Notes: generated from the sequence alone by a model not told the origin. Shown: positions 46,548 to 55,857, numbered from the stretch's first letter. The stretch: 64,000 nt of DNA from Sphingobacteruim zhuxiongii (GCF_009557615.1 NZ_CP045652.1:1798001-1862000), one strand, 5' to 3'. Numbers and translations: made by a program.

Positions 46548-47066
46548 ATGAAAAAGTTATTCTACGTTGTTGTCTTTCTAAGTGCCTTTGCTTTCGCAAA
46601 GCCAGCTAACGCTCAAGTAAATGTTAGTATTAATATCGGTTCACAACCTCTTTGGGGTCCTAGTGGATATGATTACGCAAGGTATTATTATATGCCAGAA
46701 ATGGATGTTTACTACGATGTATCTAGTCGTCACTATACTTACTATAACGGAGGACAATGGGTTTCGCATCGCAGTTTACCTAGTCGCTACGGCCGTTATG
46801 ACATGCATAGAACTTATAAAGTAGTGATGAATGACTCACGTCCTTGGAGAAATCACCGCCGTCACCGCGATCATTACCATGGCTATTCAAGAAACTATAA
46901 CCAAGTATCATTGCGTGACTACGGTAGAGGACATAAGCATCATGGTAAGAGTTATAAAAAAGCGCATAAAGAATATCGTAAAGCAGAAAAAAGACATGCA
47001 AAACATTACAGAGAGAGATCTTCTCGCAGAGATAGAGACTACAGAAATGTAAGAGGCATGTGGTAA
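46548..47066 (+). CDS. His/Tyr/Arg-rich periplasmic protein
   Basis: 172 residues from the ATG at 46548, set by an exceptionally good Shine-Dalgarno (AAGGAGG, 46536-46542). Signal peptide MKKLFYVVVFLSAFAFAKPA. The mature half begins with a Tyr-rich stretch (YDYARYYYMPEMDVYYDV) typical of small Bacteroidota envelope proteins. The C-terminal half is strongly basic with many His, Arg and Lys and HRRHRDHYHGY-like runs that could bind metal or acidic polymers. Function unknown. A terminator follows. Confidence 0.78.
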   Translation: MKKLFYVVVFLSAFAFAKPANAQVNVSINIGSQPLWGPSGYDYARYYYMPEMDVYYDVSSRHYTYYNGGQWVSHRSLPSRYGRYDMHRTYKVVMNDSRPWRNHRRHRDHYHGYSRNYNQVSLRDYGRGHKHHGKSYKKAHKEYRKAEKRHAKHYRERSSRRDRDYRNVRGMW

Positions 47067-47082
47067 AAAATAATGAAAGTAG

Positions 47083-47116
47083 AAAGAGGGGCTTAGCAAT
47101 AAGCCCCTCTTTATTT
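47083..47116 (+). terminator. Intrinsic terminator after the His-rich gene
   Basis: AAAGAGGGGCTT (47083-47094) and AAGCCCCTCTTT (47101-47112) form a perfect stem followed by T-rich sequence. Confidence 0.9.
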
Positions 47117-47141
47117 ACTTCATAAATAATATATTATTCGT

Positions 47142-47149
47142 TACTTTTG
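47142..47149 (+). promoter_or_regulatory. -7 promoter box for the deacetylase gene
   Basis: TACTTTTG, a TAnnTTTG match, lies 28 bases before the ATG at 47178. Confidence 0.55.
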
Positions 47150-47177
47150 TCAAAATTTAAATGTGCATAGCAAAGCC

Positions 47178-48137
47178 ATGTTGAAAAAGAAATTGCTCAT
47201 TACACTATCTGTTTGTATCCTTGTCGGAGTCTTTTATTCTTGTAATCAAATTGTCGGTTCAACTGCAGATAAAAAAGGAGGGAAGGAGTCCGGATCTTTA
47301 GTTGAAGAAATTGAGCAGCTCGTTCAGCAGGACACCAGTTACTTAATGGATAAATTGGACTCCTTAAACCGAAATCTGATTGTTTTTCCAGCTGTAGATT
47401 CTTCGAACAAGATTGAGCCTAAGCAAGCGAAGCGTAATCTTCGGGATTCTATTTATCGCGAATTAAACAAAAAAGATAAGCACATTTATTTAACCTTTGA
47501 TGATGGGCCTTTAATAGGGTCTCGCGCTATTGATTCTATAGCTACAGCAAAAGACACCAAAGTAAGTGCCTTTTTAGTTGGCAAGCATGCCAATATGAGT
47601 AAACGTTTAAAGAATGATTTTGAACGTTATGCAAAGAATCCATTAGTCGAATGTTATAATCACAGCTATACCCATGCTGGAAATAAGTTTCATGCCTTCT
47701 ATAGTAATCCAGATTTAGCACTTGCAGATTTTGATAAATGTGAGGAAGCCCTGTCTTTGAAACACAAGATTGTACGTATGCCGGGGCGTAACATTTGGTT
47801 ATTCGACGATGTTAGACGTGTTGATTTGACTAGTGGAAGCCAAACCGCTGACCTACTTGGAACAAAGGGATACAGTATATATGGCTGGGATGTCGAGTGG
47901 AAAATACATGGACTTTCCGGTAACCCTGTTCAGTCTGTCAATGAGATATACACACGTATTCGTACCATGCTTGGCAATAAATCTACCCTGAAACCAAATA
48001 ATGTCGTTTTACTGATGCATGATGATATGTTTCAGAATAAAAAAGGGCAGCAGTTATTGGTAGCTTTAATTGATAGCCTGAAGAAACATAAGGATTATCA
48101 CTTCGAATTTATCTCAACATATCCGCATAAATATTAG
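47178..48137 (+). CDS. Polysaccharide deacetylase lipoprotein
   Basis: 319 residues from the ATG at 47178; a GTG at 47163 is a less likely start. A type II signal peptide ends at the lipobox VFYSC. The NodB-homology domain starts near residue 105 with the catalytic Asp pair in YLTFDDGP and the metal-binding NHSYTH (H-x-x-x-H), and later LLMHDD near the C-terminus. Such enzymes remove acetyl from peptidoglycan or surface sugars; the lipoprotein anchor puts it in the envelope. Substrate unknown. Confidence 0.87.
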   Translation: MLKKKLLITLSVCILVGVFYSCNQIVGSTADKKGGKESGSLVEEIEQLVQQDTSYLMDKLDSLNRNLIVFPAVDSSNKIEPKQAKRNLRDSIYRELNKKDKHIYLTFDDGPLIGSRAIDSIATAKDTKVSAFLVGKHANMSKRLKNDFERYAKNPLVECYNHSYTHAGNKFHAFYSNPDLALADFDKCEEALSLKHKIVRMPGRNIWLFDDVRRVDLTSGSQTADLLGTKGYSIYGWDVEWKIHGLSGNPVQSVNEIYTRIRTMLGNKSTLKPNNVVLLMHDDMFQNKKGQQLLVALIDSLKKHKDYHFEFISTYPHKY

Positions 48138-48205
48138 TATTCGTCTTTTCTTGTAATTTTTGATACATTGATTAAACTTTTTAATAAAAATGAAGTTTAG
48201 TCCAT

Positions 48206-49990
48206 ATGACCATATCGCAGTTATTCAAGAAAATCACGCCATTTACTAAACCTTATAAGAATCTAATTTTCTATACCCTGATCCTAACTGTTATAGGATC
48301 TTTCGCCGCACAGGTAAACGCATTTATCTTAAAATATACGGTGGATTCCATTTCGGAGCTGCTCGTCAATAAGACACCCTTGCGCATGGGGTTACATCTG
48401 CTCGGCATTATCTCTGCGATCTTATTAAGTAAGGAAATTATCTATTCCATTGTACAGTTTGGGCAGAAGTTCTACGGCGAGAAATTAAGGATTATGATTG
48501 CGCGCGACTTTTCTCAAGCCATTGTCGACAAGATACTTACCTATAAAATGGCGTTCTACACGTCTAGTGTCAACGAATCTGGAAAGCTGCAAACGCGTAT
48601 TGATGCCGGAATAAGCTCCCTAACACGATTAGTACAAAACTTTTTTATCGATATTCTTCCCTTATTTGCCAATGCGATTATCGCATTGGTCTGTATGTTT
48701 ATCGCGAACGTTTATGTCGGACTCGTCGGGCTAATCATTATCCCCATCTATTTTTATATCTCTCAACTTCAGGCACAACGACTTTCGGGCTTTCGAAGAA
48801 ATATGCGAAAATACAGGGAGAACAAGAATAATCAGATTATTAATTTAATCGATTCCATTACGGTGATTAAATCCTTTGTCCGGGAAGATTTGGAAGCCAA
48901 GCGGCATCAGGAGATCCAGTACGAAATGACGGAGAATCAAATGGCGACTCGAAAAACTAGCTTTATATTCGATAGTATTAAGAGCTTTATTGAACAGATC
49001 GGGGTCGTAATTGTGATTATCTTGACTGCCTATTTCGTTTTAAATGAACAAATGTCAATCGGGGCAATCATGTTTCATATCATGCTCTTCAATAATGTCT
49101 CCGCACCAATTAGACAGTTACATCGTATTTACGATGAGGTGAACGATGCATTAATCTATTCGGAGAGCTTTTTCGAAATTTTAGAAGATGAGGGACAGAA
49201 AGAGCCGAGTGGTAGTTACAAACCCGCCTCGATTAAAGGATTAATAGAAATAAAGAATATCAATTTTACCTATCCCAATGGCCATCGCGCCATAACCGAT
49301 GTGAGTATGACCATCCGCCCTAATCAAAATACGGCGTTAGTAGGACTTTCTGGCGCAGGGAAAAGTACCATCATCAATCTTCTGGATAAATTCTACGAAC
49401 CCGATAGCGGACAAATTCTATTAGACGGTGTTGATCTGAAGGAATATGATACTGATTTTTTGAGAGAGCATGTTGGCCTTGTATTGCAGCGCAACCATAT
49501 ATTCAAAGGTAGTATTGCTGACAATATTCGCTATGGAAAGACGGAAGCGACGCTTGATGATGTGATCGAGGCGGCAAAGAAAGTCTATATACATGAGCAA
49601 ATTATGGAATTGGCAAACGGCTATGAATCGGAGGCTCATCTACTGTCGGGCGGGCAGCAGCAGCGGATTGCAATTGCACGCATGTTCTTAAAGAACCCGG
49701 CTATCATCTTCTTAGATGAACCGACGGCAAATTTGGACGCCATCGCAACCGAACAAATAAAAAACAGCTTAGACGCCATTAAAGTCGGTCGTACAGTGAT
49801 TATTGTTTCCCATAGCATCTCCCAGATTATTGACTCCGAACATATCGTCGTCATGGAGAAGGGGCGAGTTGTGGAGGATGGTACACACGAGGAATTATTT
49901 GATCGGCATGGAACCTATCATAAGATATTTAGCGCTATGGCAAATAGTTTAAACATCCACAAAATTACCGAATCATTGAAAGAAGATTGA
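48206..49990 (+). CDS. ABC exporter, fused membrane and ATPase domains
   Basis: 594 residues. Six membrane helices lie in the first ~310 residues, then a nucleotide-binding domain with Walker A GLSGAGKST, signature LLSGGQQQRIAIARM, Walker B AIIFLDEPTANLD and the His switch VSHSIS. It forms a homo- or heterodimeric type IV exporter (MsbA/LmrA-like). Cargo is unknown. It lies before an acyltransferase gene, so a lipid-related cargo is possible but speculative. Confidence 0.92.
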   Translation: MTISQLFKKITPFTKPYKNLIFYTLILTVIGSFAAQVNAFILKYTVDSISELLVNKTPLRMGLHLLGIISAILLSKEIIYSIVQFGQKFYGEKLRIMIARDFSQAIVDKILTYKMAFYTSSVNESGKLQTRIDAGISSLTRLVQNFFIDILPLFANAIIALVCMFIANVYVGLVGLIIIPIYFYISQLQAQRLSGFRRNMRKYRENKNNQIINLIDSITVIKSFVREDLEAKRHQEIQYEMTENQMATRKTSFIFDSIKSFIEQIGVVIVIILTAYFVLNEQMSIGAIMFHIMLFNNVSAPIRQLHRIYDEVNDALIYSESFFEILEDEGQKEPSGSYKPASIKGLIEIKNINFTYPNGHRAITDVSMTIRPNQNTALVGLSGAGKSTIINLLDKFYEPDSGQILLDGVDLKEYDTDFLREHVGLVLQRNHIFKGSIADNIRYGKTEATLDDVIEAAKKVYIHEQIMELANGYESEAHLLSGGQQQRIAIARMFLKNPAIIFLDEPTANLDAIATEQIKNSLDAIKVGRTVIIVSHSISQIIDSEHIVVMEKGRVVEDGTHEELFDRHGTYHKIFSAMANSLNIHKITESLKED

Positions 49991-50057
49991 TAAAAGCAAT
50001 TTCAGGCAAGTTTTTTGTGTTAAATTTACAACGTTTAAATAGCACATTCAGGAATAT

Positions 50058-51029
50058 ATGTTTTATCCACTTCTTCGTTCCTTTGTAAAATTCGGATTAA
50101 ACTGGTATGTCGCGGATTGGCAATTAAAGAATCTCGCCAACGCAAGCCTTCATCATCCGACGATTGTCGTATGCAATCACCCTAATTCATTCTTTGATGC
50201 TTTGGTCTTAGCAGTGCATAGTCCTAAGGAAACGCGCTTCTTGGTGCGTGGAGATATTTTTAAAAAGCAATGGGCAAATTGGGCGTTGCGGAATTTATTT
50301 ATGATTCCAATTTACAAGAAGTCTGACGATCCTGATTTCGAAGTGATGAATGCTTTTACCTATGATGAATGTGCAAAATGGTTAAAGTCGTCTGAAAACA
50401 TTGTTATTTTTCCAGAGGGTGTATCTCGAAATACGCATCGCTTGCGCCCATTTATGCCGTCTGGTTTTTCGGCCTTGGTGAAACGTGCGATTAGCATGGA
50501 TATCCCCGTACAAATACAACCCTATGTGATCAATTACAGTTCCTTCAACGCTATTCCTAAAGCAGTAGCATTAACGGCGCTAAGTCCGATCGATAGCACA
50601 GACTACATCCAAGAATCTGAGGTTGATACTTCCAAAATACTAACATTGATGCGTGAAGAAATGGACTCCGAATTAGCGGGAATACCAATTACGCCGACAC
50701 CAGATTACGCAAAGAATAGGGAATGGATGAAATACCCAGCAAAAGCAGGATATTATACCCACCATTGGTTATATAAGTTGCTGAAAGCTCAAGTTGAAAA
50801 GAAGACATCCGGAACAATTTTCTACGATTCGCTGATGTTTGCTGCACTGTTGTTTGGCTATCCACTGCTAATTTTAATCCTCAGTCTGCTCATTGGAAAC
50901 CTAATTGGATTTTGGACAGGCCTATTAATTTTTACCATTCTACCGTTTCTATCCTATTGCTGGGTGCAATACGAACCCATTCGTGTACATGACGAATCGG
51001 ATACCTTTAAAGATAATAAACTGAACTAG
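50058..51029 (+). CDS. Lysophospholipid acyltransferase-like protein (PlsC family)
   Basis: 323 residues. Acyltransferase blocks are visible: VVCNHPNSFFDALVLA (block I, the His and Asp being separated by five residues as in the Bacteroidota NHPNSF group), FMIPIYKKSDD, IVIFPEGVSRN (block III, FPEG) and a Pro-rich block IV. Two hydrophobic helices near the C-terminus (residues ~265-305) anchor it. It probably transfers acyl chains to glycerophospholipid precursors. It overlaps the convergent DUF4126 gene by 4 bases. Confidence 0.87.
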   Translation: MFYPLLRSFVKFGLNWYVADWQLKNLANASLHHPTIVVCNHPNSFFDALVLAVHSPKETRFLVRGDIFKKQWANWALRNLFMIPIYKKSDDPDFEVMNAFTYDECAKWLKSSENIVIFPEGVSRNTHRLRPFMPSGFSALVKRAISMDIPVQIQPYVINYSSFNAIPKAVALTALSPIDSTDYIQESEVDTSKILTLMREEMDSELAGIPITPTPDYAKNREWMKYPAKAGYYTHHWLYKLLKAQVEKKTSGTIFYDSLMFAALLFGYPLLILILSLLIGNLIGFWTGLLIFTILPFLSYCWVQYEPIRVHDESDTFKDNKLN

Positions 51030-51619
51030 CCGAGCTCTTGTCTCTTCGGTCTGAGCTTTTGCCATATTTTTTTACCGTACCGTACGATAAAAAAGAGAAT
51101 TAGCAAAACTAGGACGGCGGCAAGAATTGGTAGGAAGATGGCGAAAACACTCATAATCGTTGAGCCTACGGTTTCAACTGTCGATATAATGGGATTTCCG
51201 ACGCCACCTGTTGTCCCAGACGATGCCGCCCGAGTACCTGCTAATGCCGAGCTGATTGTAGCTGCCGTTCCTCCACCAGCGATTAATGCTAAGGACCATT
51301 GTGTCCAATCATTCACTTCTGTAAACTGAGACGCAAATAATAGGGAACCTGCAAGGGTAGCTAGAGGCACTGAGATCGTGTCCAATAGATTATCCACAAA
51401 GGGGATGTAATAGGCTAATATCTCCACCAAAGTCGCAATGCCAGCACCTAGAACAGCCGGAAGTGTACCAATCCAAGCAAAGCTATCATTCGCCGGAATC
51501 CATCCCATAAACGTTCCTAAGCTTAAGATAAATATCGGTAGGAAAACCCGAAAGCCTGTAGCAGCCGCCAAACCAATGCCGACAAACAAAGAGAGGAGGT
51601 AGGGTAGAAATTCAGACAT
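51026..51619 (-). CDS. DUF4126 membrane protein
   Basis: 197 residues with five or six hydrophobic segments. It has the DUF4126 pattern: GIGLAAATGFRVFLPIFILSL at the start, LLDTISVPLATLAGSLLFAS and a Gly/Ala-rich GGGTAATISSALAGTRA region. The C-terminus is a basic tail (GKKIWQKLRPKRQ). Transport or lipid flipping has been guessed for such proteins, not shown. Its upstream side is occupied by a heptanucleotide array. Confidence 0.87.
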   Translation of the reverse strand: MSEFLPYLLSLFVGIGLAAATGFRVFLPIFILSLGTFMGWIPANDSFAWIGTLPAVLGAGIATLVEILAYYIPFVDNLLDTISVPLATLAGSLLFASQFTEVNDWTQWSLALIAGGGTAATISSALAGTRAASSGTTGGVGNPIISTVETVGSTIMSVFAIFLPILAAVLVLLILFFIVRYGKKIWQKLRPKRQELG

Positions 51620-51623
51620 TTAA

Positions 51624-51886
51624 TTAGATTTTAGTAGTTAGATATTAGTAGTTAGATGTAAGATATTAAAAATAAGATATTAGATGTTAGACATTAGACT
51701 TTACGTATTCGATGTTATCCTTGATATTATTAGACATTAGATTTTACGCATTTGATACTATGTTTGATATCATTGAATAATAGAAATTGGATATTACACA
51801 TTTGATACTATGTTTGACATAATTATCCAATAGATTAATGCTTATGATGTTATGTTTCATATCATTAGACGTAAGGTATTACACAT
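51624..51886 (+). repeat. Heptanucleotide array and degenerate ~50-bp tandem units
   Basis: From 51624 the sequence cuts into 7-mers TTAGATT, TTAGTAG, TTAGATA, TTAGTAG, TTAGATG, TAAGATA and so on. From 51690 it decays into about five related blocks; two of them (51733-51782 and 51783-51832) are both 50 bp and share TTTGATACTATGTTTGA. It starts 5 bases 5' of the DUF4126 start codon, so it lies in that gene's promoter region. Confidence 0.8.
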
Positions 51887-51902
51887 TAGAAATAGATACT
51901 AT

Positions 51903-51923
51903 ATCTAATATCTAATATCTCTT
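51903..51923 (-). repeat. Short inverted heptanucleotide units
   Basis: ATATCTAATATCTAATATCTC on the plus strand reads as inverted TTAGATA units, facing the array that starts at 51624. Confidence 0.65.
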
Positions 51924-52322
51924 TACTCAGACCATAGGTTTTAAAAGTTCTATTTAAGAAATAAACATTTCTTCCAAGTATTATTCGGGTTTATATTTCT
52001 GCTGTATAACCTTCATAAGATACTAATAATCTACCGTTTATTAGTCTTTTTCCAGTTCCTGTATCTACAACAAAAATAAGTCCAATTGTGGGTTAGTATA
52101 ACAATGCTTCGAAGATCTTTCGAGAATGATGGGTTAAGCTACGAAGAAGTTACGAAGAAATTTTGCATCAGTTGTGTATCAACTAGTACGAATGCCTATT
52201 CCATTACTTAAAATCGGAGTCGATTTTTCTAGAAGTATTATGCATCAAAAGCCAAAGTTTGTAAAAAACATAACTCAATTCTCTAAACATAAACCAACAA
52301 AGAACAATAATCTAATAGCTAA

Positions 52323-52498
52323 GGAGAGATCGTCGAGCTTCAGGGGGAATCTTCTGTTAGGCCACTCAGAGCCAGAGAAGGTCGGTAAGTAAAGGGACCG
52401 TGGAATAAAGCGGAGCGAAGCGAGCATTTATGCCGCGAAAGCCCTTTAGCTACCGATACCTTTGGAGGCTATCTTTGCAGCAACAGACGATTCTCTCC
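52323..52498. ncRNA. Predicted structured element (structured RNA or MITE-like palindrome)
   Basis: Ends are GGAGAGATCGTC (52323-52334) and GACGATTCTCTCC (52486-52498), complementary with one extra T. Nested inside are GAATC/GATTC, CTGTT/AACAG, AAGGT/ACCTT, CGGTA/TACCG, AAAGGG/CCCTTT and ATAAA/TTTAT pairs in correct order, closing on a GCGAAGC tip (52415-52421). Hand count gives about 52% G+C, far above the AT-rich flanks. No coding frame of quality is present and no T-run follows either end. Whether it is a transcribed RNA or a mobile palindrome cannot be decided here. Confidence 0.5.
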
Positions 52499-52577
52499 AG
52501 AAAAAGGAAATGAACAAAAAGATAATATCAATAACCAACTATCACCGAACCACTAACCACTAAATACAAGCTACAAC

Positions 52578-52687
52578 CACAATATACTAGCGACTATCCT
52601 CTAAATACTAACTACTAATTACCAACTACTAACACAATATACTAGCGACTATCCTCTAAATACTAACTACTAATTACCAGCTACTAA
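52578..52687. repeat. 55-bp tandem duplication inside the array
   Basis: 52578-52632 and 52633-52687 are two adjacent 55-bp copies that differ at one base (A at 52625, G at 52680). Confidence 0.92.
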
Positions 52688-52701
52688 TCAACAAATACTA
52701 A

Positions 52702-52734
52702 CAAAAAAAAATGGCGACCATTTCTAGTCGCCAT
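52702..52734 (-). terminator. Terminator of the ABC-F gene
   Basis: ATGGCGAC (52711-52718) and GTCGCCAT (52727-52734) form a perfect stem; on the minus strand it is followed by nine T (52702-52710). Confidence 0.9.
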
Positions 52735-52779
52735 ACTCTAATATCTAAAATCTAATGTCTAATAGATAATATCTTAACC

Positions 52780-54699
52780 CTAACTCAACGATTCAAGTTC
52801 CATTATTTCTTCCGCTAGGGCTTCCCATTCGGCTTGAATTTGGTCGAATCGAGCTTTTTCGGAATTGTAATTTCTGGTATGTTCTTGCAGTTTTACTGCG
52901 TCAGAATAGATTTCTTCTTTTGCGAGTTCAGTTTCTAATTGTTTAACGATTAGTTCTTGACTGGCAATTTTCTGTTCTAAGCTACTAAGTTCTTTATTTT
53001 TCTTTTGCAGCGTCTTTTGTACGTCATCGTTTGCCACTACTTTAACAGGTTTTGGCTGTTCTTCTTTCACCTTTTTTGCAGGTTTATCCGAACTTTTGAC
53101 AGTACGTTTAGCGTTCCATTCTTCGAACTCTTGGTATGTACCAGGGTATTCTTTGACTTTCTTATCCTCGATATACCATATTTTATTAGCGATATTATCT
53201 AGGAAATAGCGGTCGTGGGATACCACGATAAAAGTACCTTCATACTGTTGGAGGGCTTGAATAAGAATATTCACGGATGCCATGTCCAAGTGGTTGGTAG
53301 GCTCATCGAGAACGAGGAAGTTGGCGTCAGCGGTTAGAGCTTTCGCAAGGGCAACTCTTGATTTCTCGCCTCCGGAAAGGACTTTAATCTTCTTGAAAAC
53401 ATCGTCGCCAGTAAAGAGGAAGCATCCTAGGATAGAGCGTAATTCAGTTTCCGTTTGTTTTGGAGCGAAGTTTATCAACTCTTGGATAAGCGAATTTTCC
53501 AGGTGCAGGGCTTCCAGCTGATGTTGTGCGAAGAAGGTTTGAGAAACATTATGTCCTTTTGTACTTGTTCCTGAGAATTCAGAATCAGCATCGGCAACAA
53601 TACGTAATAACGTCGATTTACCCTTACCGTTTGCACCAATTAAAGCAATCTTGTCGCCTTTTTCAATTAATGCATCCGTACGATCTAATATTTCTAGGTT
53701 AGGGTAGGATTTAGAGATCTGCTCTAGAGTCACGACATGTCTACCAGAAGGCTTAGAAAACTTAAAGCTGAAGTTTACTTCAGGATTATCATCATCGATA
53801 TCATCAACCTTTTCCATACGGTCTAAGGCTTTGATACGAGATTGTACCATTTTTGCCTTACTTGCTTTGGAGCGGAAGCGTTCGATTAATTTCTCTTCTT
53901 GTTTAATTTTAGCCTGTTGATTCTTGAATTGATTTCCTTGAATCTCTTCGCGCAGCGACTTTTCTTCTAGATAGAAAGAATAGTTTCCGGCATATAGCGT
54001 TAACTTACCTTTTCTAGATTCCACCGTTTTATTAATAATACGGTCTAAGAAATAGCGGTCATGGGAAACGATTACAATTGCTCCTTCGAAAGCTTGCAAG
54101 TAGTTTTCCAACCATTTAATTGATGGTAAGTCTAAGTGGTTGGTAGGCTCATCGAGTAATAGGATGTCAGGAGTTTGCAGTAAGATACGGGCTAACATCA
54201 CGCGCATACGCCATCCTCCGGAGAATGTCGCTAATGGGCGTTGTTGTTCGTCTTCCGAAAATCCTAAACCAGCTAAGATCTCATGCGCACGGAATTCAAT
54301 GCTGTAGCCGTCTAAGGCTTCAAATTCCATTTGCTTGTCACTCAATTTGTTTAATATATCGTCCGAGTAGTCTGTTTCCAGTTTTTTTAGTAGAACCTCA
54401 ATTTCGCTATGCAATTGGTTTTGACGTTCAAAAGCTTCCATTGCCACATGTAAGATACTTTTCTCGGAGTGGTAGGAGAGTAAATCTTGATTGAGGTAAC
54501 CAATTTTTAGGTCCTTAGCCATTGAAACGGTTCCGGCTGTAGGGCTGTATTCGCCGACAATGATTTTTAATAGCGTCGACTTACCAGTACCGTTAGCACC
54601 AATAAGTCCGACTTTATCACCTGGTTTGATGTGCCAGTTTGCTTCGTCGTACAGTGCACGAGCACCAATTTCAAAAGTTAAATTATTTATAGATATCAT
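52780..54699 (-). CDS. ABC-F family ATPase (ribosome-associated)
   Basis: 639 residues with two ABC domains and no membrane segments. Domain 1 has Walker [12 protein letters not shown] and signature [15 protein letters not shown]; domain 2 has [11 protein letters not shown] and [15 protein letters not shown]; both have [10 protein letters not shown] or [10 protein letters not shown]. An inter-domain linker rich in Lys and Arg and a C-terminal coiled coil (residues ~560-635) resemble Uup/YheS-type proteins. ABC-F proteins act on the ribosome in translation or antibiotic protection. Subtype cannot be fixed by eye. Confidence 0.92.
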   Translation of the reverse strand: MISINNLTFEIGARALYDEANWHIKPGDKVGLIGANGTGKSTLLKIIVGEYSPTAGTVSMAKDLKIGYLNQDLLSYHSEKSILHVAMEAFERQNQLHSEIEVLLKKLETDYSDDILNKLSDKQMEFEALDGYSIEFRAHEILAGLGFSEDEQQRPLATFSGGWRMRVMLARILLQTPDILLLDEPTNHLDLPSIKWLENYLQAFEGAIVIVSHDRYFLDRIINKTVESRKGKLTLYAGNYSFYLEEKSLREEIQGNQFKNQQAKIKQEEKLIERFRSKASKAKMVQSRIKALDRMEKVDDIDDDNPEVNFSFKFSKPSGRHVVTLEQISKSYPNLEILDRTDALIEKGDKIALIGANGKGKSTLLRIVADADSEFSGTSTKGHNVSQTFFAQHQLEALHLENSLIQELINFAPKQTETELRSILGCFLFTGDDVFKKIKVLSGGEKSRVALAKALTADANFLVLDEPTNHLDMASVNILIQALQQYEGTFIVVSHDRYFLDNIANKIWYIEDKKVKEYPGTYQEFEEWNAKRTVKSSDKPAKKVKEEQPKPVKVVANDDVQKTLQKKNKELSSLEQKIASQELIVKQLETELAKEEIYSDAVKLQEHTRNYNSEKARFDQIQAEWEALAEEIMELESLS

Positions 54700-54707
54700 T
54701 TCAACGA

Positions 54708-54715
54708 CAAAAGTA
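54708..54715 (-). promoter_or_regulatory. -7 promoter box for the ABC-F gene
   Basis: Minus-strand TACTTTTG fits TAnnTTTG, 8 bases before the start codon. It shares a 51-base divergent gap with the pyrD promoter. Confidence 0.6.
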
Positions 54716-54738
54716 ATGAATATTTCTGCTTCTTTGGC

Positions 54739-54746
54739 TACCTTTG
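54739..54746 (+). promoter_or_regulatory. -7 promoter box abutting pyrD
   Basis: TACCTTTG, a full TAnnTTTG match, lies 4 bases before the pyrD ATG, the same spacing as at guaA. A leaderless transcript is predicted. Confidence 0.6.
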
Positions 54747-54750
54747 CGCT

Positions 54751-55782
54751 ATGTACAAATTAGTTAAGCCACTATTTTTTCAAATGAACCCTGAGCAGGC
54801 ACATAATAATGTGACTTCGGGTTTGAAAGTTTTTACTAAAATTTGGGGTTCCAATGCGATTTTGAAATCATTATACGCAGTGGAGGATCCTCGTCTGCAA
54901 ACGACAGTTTTTGGTTTAACGTTCAAGAATCCAGTAGGTTTAGCGGCGGGTTTTGATAAGAATGCGGATTATATTGAGCAGATGTCAAAACTAGGTTTTG
55001 GATTTATTGAAATCGGAACTGTAACACCTAAGCCACAGCCGGGAAATGATAAACCTCGTATGTTTAGATTAGTGAACGATGAGGCATTAATTAATCGAAT
55101 GGGCTTCAACAATCAGGGCGCTGATGTTGCTGCCGGGCGATTGAAACATTTGAAAGAGAAGAATGGCGTTATTATCGGTGGAAACATTGGTAAAAATAAA
55201 GTAACTCCGAATGAAGAAGCTGTAAACGATTATATCTATTGTTTCAATTCGCTTTTTGATTACGTAGACTATTTTGTCGTGAATGTAAGCTCGCCAAACA
55301 CCCCAGGCTTGCGTGATTTACAAGAAAAGGAACCTTTGAAGCACATCTTGAATACCCTTCAAGAGCTGAATATGGCAAAAGCGAGTCCGAAGCCTATATT
55401 GCTGAAGATAGCGCCCGATTTGACAGATTCACAATTAGATGATATCGTAGAGATTGTACAGGATACGAAGATCGCTGGTGTGATTGCTACGAATACCACT
55501 ATTTCTAGAGAAGGATTAAAGAGCGATCCTAATTTGGTGAAAGAAACGGGAGGGGTATCTGGAAAACCATTAACGAAACGTTCAACTGAAGTTATCAAAT
55601 ATTTATCGGATAAATCGAATAAGGCTTTTCCTATCATTGGTGTAGGGGGGATACACTCCGCTGCAGATGCAATAGAGAAGTTAAATGCAGGAGCTAGTCT
55701 TGTGCAAGTGTATACTGGATTTATCTATCAGGGTCCGGGTTTGGTCGCTGAGATATGTAAAGGAATATTAAAGGGGAAATAA
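54751..55782 (+). CDS. pyrD: Dihydroorotate dehydrogenase (quinone), class 2
   Basis: 343 residues. The N-terminal helices ([18 protein letters not shown]) are the quinone-tunnel extension of class 2 enzymes, which tie it to the inner membrane. FMN-site motifs are [30 protein letters not shown], and [16 protein letters not shown] with the catalytic Ser. It oxidises dihydroorotate to orotate in pyrimidine synthesis and passes electrons to menaquinone. The terminator overlaps the stop codon. Confidence 0.97.
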   Translation: MYKLVKPLFFQMNPEQAHNNVTSGLKVFTKIWGSNAILKSLYAVEDPRLQTTVFGLTFKNPVGLAAGFDKNADYIEQMSKLGFGFIEIGTVTPKPQPGNDKPRMFRLVNDEALINRMGFNNQGADVAAGRLKHLKEKNGVIIGGNIGKNKVTPNEEAVNDYIYCFNSLFDYVDYFVVNVSSPNTPGLRDLQEKEPLKHILNTLQELNMAKASPKPILLKIAPDLTDSQLDDIVEIVQDTKIAGVIATNTTISREGLKSDPNLVKETGGVSGKPLTKRSTEVIKYLSDKSNKAFPIIGVGGIHSAADAIEKLNAGASLVQVYTGFIYQGPGLVAEICKGILKGK

Positions 55783-55798
55783 AATTTCCCCTTTTTTT
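55771..55798 (+). terminator. Terminator overlapping the pyrD stop codon
   Basis: AAGGGGAAA (55771-55779) and TTTCCCCTT (55785-55793) form the stem, followed by a T-run. The left arm includes the last pyrD codons. Confidence 0.85.
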
Positions 55799-55857
55799 AT
55801 GATCAGCAATACTGCTTATCATGAACTCTTTTGTTCTCGTTTAAAAAAACGTATTGT

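Larger units (their letters stand above)
52530..52762 (-). repeat. Heptanucleotide array downstream of the ABC-F gene
   Basis: Read on the minus strand from just after the ABC-F stop: TTAGACA, TTAGATT, TTAGATA, TTAGAGT, the terminator hairpin, then TTAGTAT, TTGTTGA, TTAGTAG, CTGGTAA, TTAGTAG, TTAGTAT, TTAGAGG and so on. The 18-base CTAAATACTAACTACTAA at 52601-52618 is identical to 22135-22152 beside smc. Confidence 0.85.

Noticed and set aside
52174..52392. 72-codon plus-strand frame in the gene-free repeat region
   Set aside because: It has no ribosome binding site, runs into the structured element, and its composition is not gene-like.
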